Shown: positions 1-7,766 of the stretch, piece by piece
How the letters are laid out: each line of letters begins with the position of its first letter
Position numbering within the stretch: position 1 is the first letter of the stretch
Assembly (NCBI GenBank): GCA_035504175.1
Contig: DATJSJ010000135.1
Coordinates: 1 to 10,734 of the forward strand
From: DATJSJ01 sp035504175
Lineage (GTDB): Bacteria; Pseudomonadota; Alphaproteobacteria; Acetobacterales; Acetobacteraceae
Reading direction: 5' to 3'
Length of the DNA stretch: 10,734 nt
Translations under genes and position numbers: made by a program
Notes under the pieces: generated by a model
What the model was told of the DNA's origin: nothing
Seen by the model: the letters and a program-made list of their open reading frames with translations, nothing else
Database searches by the model: none

Positions 1-692
<692 letters not shown>

Positions 693-912
693 CCGCGGGC
701 GTTTCGATCCGGTCGGGCGGGTGACGCGGATTCATTGGGCGTGGCGAGCGCGGAGGAGTCCGCCGCCGGCGCGCTCATTTCGAATCGCGCGGTCTGCCGG
801 AATGGCGAGCCAAGCCTGATGCGAATCGGATCGCTGATTGGCGGCAGGCTTCGTTTCCGCGGGGCCTATCCCGAATCTCGGGCCCGTCTTCTCTGTCCGG
901 CGCAGACCGCGG
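693..912. other. Convergent intergenic gap
   Basis: This 220-bp stretch lies between the stop of the ABC ATPase and the stop of the CHAT-STAND gene on the opposite strand. I see no convincing gene: the one open frame across it (735-977, +) has low-complexity, shadow-like protein sequence and runs into the CHAT gene. The only structural element noticed is a small inverted repeat near 870-882, listed separately. The base composition is somewhat less GC-rich than in the flanking genes. Confidence 0.6.
870..882. terminator. Small hairpin, possible terminator between convergent genes
   Basis: The perfect 5-bp inverted repeat CCCGA-ATC-TCGGG is followed on the + strand by a pyrimidine-rich CCCGTCTTCTCT. 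An alternative stem pairs GGGCC (862-866) with GGCCC (881-885). Its location between two converging genes fits a terminator. However, the stem is short, the loop is only 3 nt, and there is no true U-tract, so this is weak evidence. Confidence 0.25.
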
Positions 913-3900
913 TCATTCGCGGCTGTTCATCTCCATCGCCTTGGCGATCATGGCGTGCAGGAGTTCGTTCGGGTTGACACCATTCGATAGCAGCCGTTGC
1001 ATCAGTTCCTGGAACCGCACGCCTTCGACCTCCTGCACGGTCGCGCAGAGACCGGCGAAATCCACCGGGAGCGCCGCTTCCGCCTGGCGGCCGGCCTGGC
1101 GAAAATCACCTGCGAGGGCTGCTACATCCTGTCTCAGCATTCCCGACTGTGTCGCGGCAGCGATGAGGATCGCGGCCAGCCGGTGGGTCAGGACATTGCG
1201 CCAGTCTGCGCCAGTCCTGATAAGGTAGTTGGCCAGGTTGAAATGGCTGGTGCGCACTTCCTGTGGCGTGCCTGCGACGTACCGATAGCGTAGCGCCGTT
1301 TCCTCGAAGCGCCGGGCCGTATCATGGTGGCCCAAGCCACTTTCGAGATCGCCTAGCGCGGAGAAGATGGCACCGAGCTCCGAGACCGCATTCACCTGCT
1401 CGAATACGGCCCGGCACCGCTGCAGCAGCGCGCGAGCGTCGTCGTGCCGCCCCAAGCCCAGCAGCGGTCCATAGTCGTTGAACCAGCCGCGGGCCAACTG
1501 AAGCTGACTGGCTCCGCGATCCATTTCGCTCCGCAGAGCCGCTGCATTGAGCTCAAGCGCCTGCTCCCATTCTCCCAGGCGCAGCGCAGCCCCGCTCCCG
1601 ACATCCAGCAACGTCTCGCGCACGTTCCAAGCGTTGGATGCCCAGTCGTTCTCCCCCGGTGGGTTGGGAAGATCGCACATTTGCGCGCGCAGCGTCGTCA
1701 CACGGTCCAGTACCAGCCGATGTTGCCCGAGCTGATTAAGGACCTGCAGACGCATCCCCTCGTCCAACAGCTGCGACCATGGACCGTGGCCGGCCTGCCG
1801 AGTGTATTCCGCCTTTTGCTCCACCACTTGCAATGCCTGGTCGGGTCGGCCCCACTCCCGGAGCAGATTCGCAAGATCGCCCGAAACCACCGAAGCCGTT
1901 GAGAAATCTCCGTGCCCGGCCGCGAGCGCGATGGTCTCGCGCAACATAGCCTCGGCTTCATCAAGACGGCCGGCTGCCAGCAAGACCCCGGCCAAGAGAC
2001 CACTGTACTGTGTTTCTCGTCCGGTGCCAGACGCTCCCTCGGCAAGGCGCCGCGCCAGCGGCAGAACCGCGGCAACAGTCGCGGGTGATGCGTCGAGGGT
2101 TACGGTGTGATCCAACAACACGGCCGCGTCATTCCACGCCCCGAGGCGGGCGAGATAGGGAAAGCCGGATAATCCGGCGCGGACGATCGCTGCGCCCGTC
2201 CGCTGCTGCCCATGCGCCTTCCAGGCCCATTGCATGTTCTGCCGCCAGGTGGCGGCAAGCTCCTGGTCCACGGCCGGCTGCAGGTCAGGGCCGGACGCTC
2301 CCCGCCCGGCCTCGGCCACGCCAGGATGGATGCCAACGGTGAAATCGTCCTCGCCTTCGCCGGTGGCTTGCCGATCGACCAGCCCGGCCGAGACGAGTTG
2401 CGCCAGCAACGGGGCGAATTCCGGAGCCGGGGCCGGGCGACCCAGGCGCTGCCACACGTCGCTCCAGTTCACCCGGATGACCCAGCCCTCACGGTCGCCC
2501 TCTTCCAGCGCGCAAAGGAACTGGAAGAACAGCCGCGCCGCCTCGGGCAGGGCCCCGGCGATGCGGTCGGTCCAGCCACGCAGGCTGGCGAGGAGGGCAG
2601 CCGGATCGAGCTGCGTCTCCGCCTCCTGGAAGAAGGCCTCCAGCTTGCCGGTCATCTGGTCCGACACCGCGTCGGCACGATCCAGTTGTGCCGCCAGCTT
2701 CGCGGGGTCGCTGGCGAGTGCCTCGGCAAATTCGAGCAGCTTCGGATGCCCCTGCACCAATCGCAGCGTGCGGCGGACCAGCGCCCGCTGCTCGGCCAGC
2801 CCCATCCCCGCTGCCTTGCCATCCAACAGGCGCCGCAGGTTCGGCAATTCGCGCACCAGCAGCAGCGCCTCGTCCCGCGGCAGCGCGTGCACGGGGATGA
2901 CCAGAGCAGAGGCCGCCAGGCCGGCGGGACGGATGCGGCTGGTCAGCAGCGTGCGCGACAGGCCGCCCGGGGTCAGCAGGGCCTCCAGCAGCAAGCGCCA
3001 GCGCTCGTCCCGCCACTGCCCGGCCTCGGTCAGCAGGCTTTCGAGATTGTCGAGCCCGATCAGCACCGCGTTGTTTTCCAGCACCTCCACCAGCCGCGGC
3101 AGCCAGGTGCGGAAGCTGTCGTCGCGGTCGATGACATGCACCATGGGGAGGCCGAGCTGCCGTTCCATCGCCAGGGCAAAGTCGCGCAGCGCGCCCGCGG
3201 TGTCCTTGCCCTGCTCGGGCGCGGCGTACCAGACGAAGCGCTGGAAGCCGCCGGCGTTGGCATGGTGATGCACGAGCTCGACCGCGCAGCTCGTCTTGCC
3301 CGCCCCGGCCATGCCGTGGAACAGCACGCCGCTCCGCTCGCTTTCGGCGGCCAGCGCCGCACTCGCTTGGGTCATCGCCGTGACGCGGCCGACGAAGTGG
3401 TTGGCCTCCCGCGGCACCTCGGCGAGAGTGGTATCGAGATCGATGCCGGCGCCCTGGGGGGCCAGCAGCACCAGGTCGGCCGCGCGGGGACCGAACAGCG
3501 CCGGTGCGGCGGCGGAGAGCGCACCCACGGCGGCGGCGGCGCCCCCGCCGGTGGCGCTGCCCAGGGCGAGCCGGATCGCCTGCGGCAGCGTCTGCTTCTG
3601 CCGCAGCAGCCGGTCATACAACGCGGCGCCGAAAGCGATCGCGAACTCGTCCTCGACCGCGTAGCGCATGGCCAGCACCGCGCAGTCCAGCGCCTCGGTC
3701 AGCGCCCGCGCCACGGTCGGTGCAGCCTTGGCCGGCTCCGCCGCGTCCGCCCCGGTTTCACCCTTCCGGCGTGGTGCCGCCTCCGGCGTCAGATCGAGCA
3801 GGGTCAGGGTCTGGTCGATGCTGGCGGCCGCCGACAGGCAGGCGGACAGCATCACCAGCTTCACCCGGCCGCCGGCCTCGCGCAGCAGCCCCGCGAGCTC

Positions 3901-4641
3901 GGTCGCGGGCACCAGGTCGGGGCGCCCGTCCGGCTGCTCCAGCACCAGCGAGCCGGGCAGGCCGTGGCCGGAGAAGTGGATGACGTCCCACCCCTCGCCC
4001 TGCTCCAAAACCTCGCGCAGACGGTCGCGCGTCACGCCGTATTGCAGGACCTGCAGCTTCACCGCGAGGCCGTGGGCCCCCACCAGGCGCCGGACCAGGC
4101 CGCGCAGCATCTGCCGCTCGCGGCGCAGGTTGAGCGGGCTGCCGGCCGGCGGCAGGCTGAACAGGGCGAGCAGGCGCAGCCGCTGCCCGACCGGCTCGGC
4201 CGCGGGCGGGCTTTGGCCGATGGTCTCGAAGACGAAACTGACGCCGGCCCGCGACAGTGGCTCGGCATCGCCGAGGCAGGCGATTTCGAGCGGCAGGGTC
4301 AGCAGCCGCGCAGCCGCTTGCGGCACCAGCACCCGCACCACGACCGCAGGCCTGGCGCGCTCGTGCAGTCTCGCGGCAATGCCGGCTCCGAGCACCCGCT
4401 CGCCGATCCAGCCGCCGATCTCACGGAGCAGCCGGCGCTCATCGGCGCCGCGATTGTCCGGGGCAGCGTGGAATTGCAGATAGCCGGGCAGGTCGAGCAG
4501 GGCGGCGCAGGTCGGATCGGTCCGATCCAGGGTGATGGAATGATCGGCGAGGAACGCGCCGCCCGCGTCCTTCAGCACCCACCGCCACCGGTCGGGGCCG
4601 CTGAACTCGGCCACTTCGAGCCGAAGCGGTTGAGCCGGCAT
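913..4641 (-). CDS. CHAT protease - STAND NTPase - TPR protein, NLR-like (1242 aa)
   Basis: Likely a cytoplasmic sensor/effector: a caspase-like protease fused to a nucleotide switch and a repeat sensor. The N-terminal CHAT region (about residues 95-400) has the histidine motif HFSGHG (His226) and the cysteine motif LSACLS (Cys268), the expected caspase-type dyad, preceded by the usual LPLEI stretch. The STAND/NB-ARC-type NTPase (about 412-640) has Walker A GMAGAGKTS (Lys449), Walker B VLIGLDNLE (Asp531), a TSR sensor (Arg569) and a GHP motif (631-633). A winged-helix-like segment (about 700-785) ends in an MHD-like IHPGV (His772). Residues about 800-1140 are degenerate TPR-like helical pairs; the last 100 residues are unassigned. 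The ATG has a good AGGAG 9 nt upstream (4651-4655). No partner gene shares its strand nearby. No signal peptide or membrane segment is evident. Family knowledge links CHAT and STAND proteins to prokaryotic conflict systems; the defence role here is inference, while the domain calls are strong. Confidence 0.92.
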   Translation of the reverse strand: MPAQPLRLEVAEFSGPDRWRWVLKDAGGAFLADHSITLDRTDPTCAALLDLPGYLQFHAAPDNRGADERRLLREIGGWIGERVLGAGIAARLHERARPAVVVRVLVPQAAARLLTLPLEIACLGDAEPLSRAGVSFVFETIGQSPPAAEPVGQRLRLLALFSLPPAGSPLNLRRERQMLRGLVRRLVGAHGLAVKLQVLQYGVTRDRLREVLEQGEGWDVIHFSGHGLPGSLVLEQPDGRPDLVPATELAGLLREAGGRVKLVMLSACLSAAASIDQTLTLLDLTPEAAPRRKGETGADAAEPAKAAPTVARALTEALDCAVLAMRYAVEDEFAIAFGAALYDRLLRQKQTLPQAIRLALGSATGGGAAAAVGALSAAAPALFGPRAADLVLLAPQGAGIDLDTTLAEVPREANHFVGRVTAMTQASAALAAESERSGVLFHGMAGAGKTSCAVELVHHHANAGGFQRFVWYAAPEQGKDTAGALRDFALAMERQLGLPMVHVIDRDDSFRTWLPRLVEVLENNAVLIGLDNLESLLTEAGQWRDERWRLLLEALLTPGGLSRTLLTSRIRPAGLAASALVIPVHALPRDEALLLVRELPNLRRLLDGKAAGMGLAEQRALVRRTLRLVQGHPKLLEFAEALASDPAKLAAQLDRADAVSDQMTGKLEAFFQEAETQLDPAALLASLRGWTDRIAGALPEAARLFFQFLCALEEGDREGWVIRVNWSDVWQRLGRPAPAPEFAPLLAQLVSAGLVDRQATGEGEDDFTVGIHPGVAEAGRGASGPDLQPAVDQELAATWRQNMQWAWKAHGQQRTGAAIVRAGLSGFPYLARLGAWNDAAVLLDHTVTLDASPATVAAVLPLARRLAEGASGTGRETQYSGLLAGVLLAAGRLDEAEAMLRETIALAAGHGDFSTASVVSGDLANLLREWGRPDQALQVVEQKAEYTRQAGHGPWSQLLDEGMRLQVLNQLGQHRLVLDRVTTLRAQMCDLPNPPGENDWASNAWNVRETLLDVGSGAALRLGEWEQALELNAAALRSEMDRGASQLQLARGWFNDYGPLLGLGRHDDARALLQRCRAVFEQVNAVSELGAIFSALGDLESGLGHHDTARRFEETALRYRYVAGTPQEVRTSHFNLANYLIRTGADWRNVLTHRLAAILIAAATQSGMLRQDVAALAGDFRQAGRQAEAALPVDFAGLCATVQEVEGVRFQELMQRLLSNGVNPNELLHAMIAKAMEMNSRE

Positions 4642-4650
4642 GGCGCGCTA

Positions 4651-4655
4651 CTCCT
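4651..4655 (-). promoter_or_regulatory. Ribosome binding site of the CHAT-STAND gene
   Basis: On the - strand this reads AGGAG, followed by a 9-nt spacer and the ATG at 4641-4639. It supports the chosen start. Confidence 0.7.
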
Positions 4656-4937
4656 GCCACAGCCCGGAAAACACCAACAGTATTTAGGCAGAGCACTCAA
4701 TACAATCGCCGATCAAGCCGCGGCGGGGCAGGCACACCAGCCGTGCGGCTCCCGACAGGATCGTTACGCGATAATTCATTTTCGCCGCATCCGTGGCGCC
4801 CCCCTCGCGCGGCGCGGGCAATCTATGCCACGCTCGCATCAATCCGGCAGCCGCGGCATGCGTTGCCGAATCGTCCAGGAGACCAAACTCACCACGAACC
4901 AGGACAACTGGAACCAAGAGACCCGGATACCAAGACA

Positions 4938-4944
4938 GGGGAGG
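4938..4944 (+). promoter_or_regulatory. Ribosome binding site deciding the glgC start
   Basis: GGGGAGG lies 8 nt before the ATG at 4953. The frame is open 210 bp farther upstream, so this site is what fixes the start at 4953. The first residues after it lead directly into the conserved AYVLAGGRGSRL motif. Confidence 0.8.
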
Positions 4945-4952
4945 ACTTGGCC

Positions 4953-6221
4953 ATGCCCGCTCTGCCGACCATCAATGCGCCGCTGTCCCGTTCCGCGATG
5001 GCCTACGTCCTCGCCGGCGGACGCGGCAGCCGGCTGATGGAGCTCACCGACAAGCGCGCCAAGCCCGCCGTGTTCTTCGGCGGCAAGTCGCGCATCATCG
5101 ATTTCGCCCTGTCCAACGCGCTCAATTCCGGCATCAGGCGCATCGGCGTCGCGACCCAGTACAAGGCGCACAGCCTGATCCGCCACCTGCAGCGCGGCTG
5201 GAACTTCCTGCGCCCGGAGCGCAACGAGAGCTTCGACATCCTGCCGGCGAGCCAGCGCGTCTCCGAGACCATGTGGTACGCCGGCACGGCCGACGCGATC
5301 TATCAGAACATCGACATCATCGAGAGCTACGCGCCGCAGCACATCCTCGTCCTGGCCGGCGACCATGTCTACAAGATGGATTACGAAGGCATGCTGCAAC
5401 AGCACGTCGAGCAGAATGCCGACGTCACCGTGGGCTGCATCGAGGTGCCGCGCATGGAGGCGACCGGCTTCGGCGTGATGCATGTCGACGAGCAGGACCG
5501 GCTGATCTCGTTCCTCGAGAAGCCGAAGGATCCGCCCGGCATGCCGGACAATCCGGACATGGCGCTGGCCAGCATGGGCATCTACGTGTTCGAGACGCGG
5601 TTCCTGTTCGACCAGCTTCGCCGGGATGCCGCGGACCCGAACTCCTCACGCGACTTCGGCAAGGACATCATCCCCTACATCGTCCGGCACGGAAGCGCCT
5701 ACGCGCACCGCTTCTCCCGCTCGTGCATCCGCTCGACCGAAGAGGCGGAGGCGTACTGGCGTGACGTCGGCACGGTCGACGCCTATTGGGAGGCGAATAT
5801 CGACCTCACCGACGTGGTGCCGGCGCTCGATCTTTACGACCGCGACTGGCCGATCTGGACCTATGCCGAGATCACCCCGCCGGCGAAATTCGTCCACGAC
5901 AAGACCGGCCGCCGCGGCCAGGCGGTGAGTTCCCTGGTCGCCGGCGGCTGCATCGTATCCGGCGCGTCGCTGCGGCGGTCGCTGCTGTTCACTGGCGTGC
6001 GCGTGCACTCCTACTCGACCGTCGACGAGGCGGTGATCCAGCCCTATGCCGAGGTCGGCCGCGAGGTGCGGCTGTCGAAGGTGGTGATCGATCGCGGCGT
6101 GCGCATTCCCGACGGACTCGTGGTCGGCGAGGATCCCGAGCGCGACGCGCAGCGCTTCCGCCGCACCGAGGGGGGCGTGTGCCTGATCACCCAACCAATG
6201 ATCGACCGGCTCGTCGCGTGA
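4953..6221 (+). CDS. glgC: Glucose-1-phosphate adenylyltransferase (ADP-glucose pyrophosphorylase)
   Basis: It catalyses ATP + glucose-1-phosphate to ADP-glucose + PPi, the committed and usually allosterically controlled step of bacterial glycogen synthesis, in the cytoplasm as a tetramer. The 422-residue length is normal for GlgC. Visible motifs are the nucleotide-binding LAGGRGSRL (residues 20-28), KPAVFFGGK (37-45) leading into SRIIDFALSN, which corresponds to the N-terminal effector/substrate region in E. coli GlgC, GTADAIYQN (111-119), the catalytic AGDHVYKMDY (Asp137), and FLEKP (Lys190), the glucose-1-phosphate-binding lysine. The C-terminal third shows the left-handed beta-helix character of the family (for example SSLVAGGCIVSGASL). 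No motif is missing. glgA starts 27 nt after its stop, so the two are very probably co-transcribed. The effector specificity (fructose-6-phosphate, pyruvate or fructose-1,6-bisphosphate) cannot be read from the sequence. Confidence 0.97.
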   Translation: MPALPTINAPLSRSAMAYVLAGGRGSRLMELTDKRAKPAVFFGGKSRIIDFALSNALNSGIRRIGVATQYKAHSLIRHLQRGWNFLRPERNESFDILPASQRVSETMWYAGTADAIYQNIDIIESYAPQHILVLAGDHVYKMDYEGMLQQHVEQNADVTVGCIEVPRMEATGFGVMHVDEQDRLISFLEKPKDPPGMPDNPDMALASMGIYVFETRFLFDQLRRDAADPNSSRDFGKDIIPYIVRHGSAYAHRFSRSCIRSTEEAEAYWRDVGTVDAYWEANIDLTDVVPALDLYDRDWPIWTYAEITPPAKFVHDKTGRRGQAVSSLVAGGCIVSGASLRRSLLFTGVRVHSYSTVDEAVIQPYAEVGREVRLSKVVIDRGVRIPDGLVVGEDPERDAQRFRRTEGGVCLITQPMIDRLVA

Positions 6222-6234
6222 GATAGGATCGATC

Positions 6235-6238
6235 GAGG
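6235..6238 (+). promoter_or_regulatory. Ribosome binding site deciding the glgA start
   Basis: GAGG lies 10 nt before the ATG at 6249. The in-frame TTG at 6240 would sit 1 nt from this site and is therefore an unlikely start. The site overlaps the edge of the palindrome GATCGATC in the short glgC-glgA spacer. Confidence 0.6.
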
Positions 6239-6248
6239 ATTGGGCGGC

Positions 6249-7766
6249 ATGCGGCTGGTGCGGGTCCTCTCGGTCGCCTCCGAGCTCTACCCGTTGATCA
6301 AGACCGGCGGCCTCGCCGATGTCGCCGGCGCGCTGCCGGCGGCGCTGGCGGCGAAGGACGTGGCGGTGCGGACGCTGCTGCCGGGCTTCCCCGCCGTGCT
6401 CGGGGCATTGCCCGCGGCGAGCCTGCTGCACCGCTTCTCCGACCTGTTCGGCGGGCCGGCGCGGCTGCTCGGCGCGGAGGTGGGCGGACTCGACCTGCTG
6501 CTGATCGACGCGCCGCATCTCTACGCCCGGCCCGGCGGCCCCTATACCGGGCCGGACGGCATCGACTGGCCGGACAATGCGCGGCGCTTCGCCGCCCTTG
6601 GGCGGGTCGCGGCGGCGATCGGCCGCGGCCTGCTGCCCGGCACCGAGCCCGATATCGTGCACGCGCATGACTGGCAGGCGGGACTGGCCCCGGCCTACCT
6701 GCATTACGCGCCCGGCCGGCGACCCGGCACCGTTATGACGGTGCACAATCTCGCCTTCCAGGGCCAGTTTCCGCCCGACCTGCTGGGCGAGCTGGGCCTG
6801 CCGCCTGGCGCCTACGCGGTGGACGGCGTCGAGTATTACGGCTCGATCGGCTACCTGAAGGCCGGGCTGCAGCTCGCCGACCGGATCACCACCGTCTCGC
6901 CGACCTACGCCGCCGAGATCCGCACGCCGGAAGGCGGCATGGGGCTGGACGGGCTGCTCCGGGCGCGCGCCGCCTCGCTCTCCGGCATCCTCAACGGCAT
7001 CGATACGACGGTCTGGGATCCGGCGACGGACCGCCGTCTGGAGGCGACCTACGCCGCCAGCGATCCGGCCCCGCGCGCCGCGAACAAGGCGGCGCTGCAG
7101 CGGCGGCTGGGGCTCGCGGCTGACCCGCACGCGCTGCTGTTCGGGGTGATCAGCCGCCTCTCCTGGCAGAAGGGGCTCGACCTGCTGCTGGACGCGGTGC
7201 CGGCCCTGCTCGCCGCCGGCGCGCAGCTCGCGCTGCTCGGCGCCGGCGAGGCGCGGCTGGAAGCCGGCTTCACCGCCGCCGCCGGAGCGCATCCCGGCCG
7301 CATCGGCGTGCAGCTCGGCTACGACGAAAGCCTGGCGCATCTGATCCAGGGCGGCGCCGACGCGCTGCTGGTGCCGTCGCGCTTCGAGCCCTGCGGCCTG
7401 ACGCAACTCTGCGCGCTGCGCTACGGCGCGGTGCCGGTCGTCGCACGGGTGGGCGGGCTCGCCGACACGGTGATCGACGCCAACGAGATGGCGCTCGCCG
7501 CCGGCGCCGGCACCGGCGTGCAGTTCGCGCCGGTGACGCGCGATGCGCTGGAAGCGGCGATCGGCCGCACCGCGTCCCTCTGGGCCGAGCCCGCGACCTG
7601 GCGGAGTGTGCAGCGCAACGGCATGGCGACCGACGTCTCCTGGGCCCGCCCGGCGGCGCGCTACGCGGCGCTGTATCGCGGACTGCTGTCCGAGTCCGCA
7701 TCCTCCTCTGCGAGTGCACCGGCCGCGCGCAGCTCGGTGATCAACGGCGCCAGCTCCACCGCGTAG
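6249..7766 (+). CDS. glgA: Glycogen synthase (ADP-glucose type, GT5)
   Basis: It transfers glucose from ADP-glucose to the non-reducing end of an alpha-1,4-glucan, using the product of the upstream glgC. The 505 residues are slightly longer than usual (about 480). Hallmarks are KTGGLADV near the N-terminus (Lys18, ADP-glucose binding), HAHDWQAG (His140), SRLSWQKG (Lys308) and the catalytic-site EPCGLTQL (Glu380), in the order expected of a GT-B fold GT5 enzyme. The start at 6249 is preferred because MRLVRVLSVASE matches the family N-terminus and a GAGG lies 10 nt upstream. The family-typical end is around YRGLL (near 7687). The last 25 or so residues form a Ser/Ala-rich tail that runs through the 3' end of the opposite-strand sulfotransferase gene. 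No branching enzyme or phosphorylase gene follows. Confidence 0.97.
   Translation: MRLVRVLSVASELYPLIKTGGLADVAGALPAALAAKDVAVRTLLPGFPAVLGALPAASLLHRFSDLFGGPARLLGAEVGGLDLLLIDAPHLYARPGGPYTGPDGIDWPDNARRFAALGRVAAAIGRGLLPGTEPDIVHAHDWQAGLAPAYLHYAPGRRPGTVMTVHNLAFQGQFPPDLLGELGLPPGAYAVDGVEYYGSIGYLKAGLQLADRITTVSPTYAAEIRTPEGGMGLDGLLRARAASLSGILNGIDTTVWDPATDRRLEATYAASDPAPRAANKAALQRRLGLAADPHALLFGVISRLSWQKGLDLLLDAVPALLAAGAQLALLGAGEARLEAGFTAAAGAHPGRIGVQLGYDESLAHLIQGGADALLVPSRFEPCGLTQLCALRYGAVPVVARVGGLADTVIDANEMALAAGAGTGVQFAPVTRDALEAAIGRTASLWAEPATWRSVQRNGMATDVSWARPAARYAALYRGLLSESASSSASAPAARSSVINGASSTA

Larger units (their letters stand above)
4642..4952. promoter_or_regulatory. Divergent intergenic region between the CHAT-STAND gene and glgC
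   Basis: This 311-bp spacer must carry promoters for both divergent genes unless one is read from farther away. Two AT-rich patches stand out. One lies around 4676-4705; read on the - strand it contains TAAATA, a possible -10 for the CHAT gene, but I see no good -35 at 16-18 bp. The other lies around 4763-4783 and contains GATAAT (4770-4775) on the + strand, a possible -10 for glgC about 180 bp upstream of its ATG, again without a clear -35. From about 4875 to 4940 the + strand is rich in A and C, with several ACCA words. The glgC reading frame is open back to 4743, but that extension is compositionally unlike GlgC and is not called coding. Confidence 0.5.

Noticed and set aside
693..912. Small effector or substrate gene (for example gasdermin-like) paired with the CHAT protease
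   Set aside because: Neither flanking gap (693-912 or 4642-4952) holds an open frame with plausible coding character, a start signal and membrane-active sequence.
735..977. 80-codon + strand frame in the gap after the ABC ATPase
   Set aside because: No domain, no convincing ribosome binding site, and it overlaps the end of the CHAT-STAND gene.
4743..4952. In-frame 70-codon upstream extension of glgC
   Set aside because: Not similar in character to GlgC; a strong GGGGAGG sits 8 nt before the internal ATG at 4953, and the 422-residue product has the normal family length.
2212..5037. 941-codon open frame on the + strand antisense to the CHAT-STAND gene
   Set aside because: Gln/Arg/Gly/Ala-rich sequence without domains; it mirrors the codon pattern of the high-GC gene on the other strand, which has clear conserved motifs and a good ribosome binding site.
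6229..6236. GATCGATC palindrome between glgC and glgA as an operator
   Set aside because: Only 8 bp, directly next to the glgA ribosome binding site, and easily expected by chance; no second copy or longer symmetry seen.
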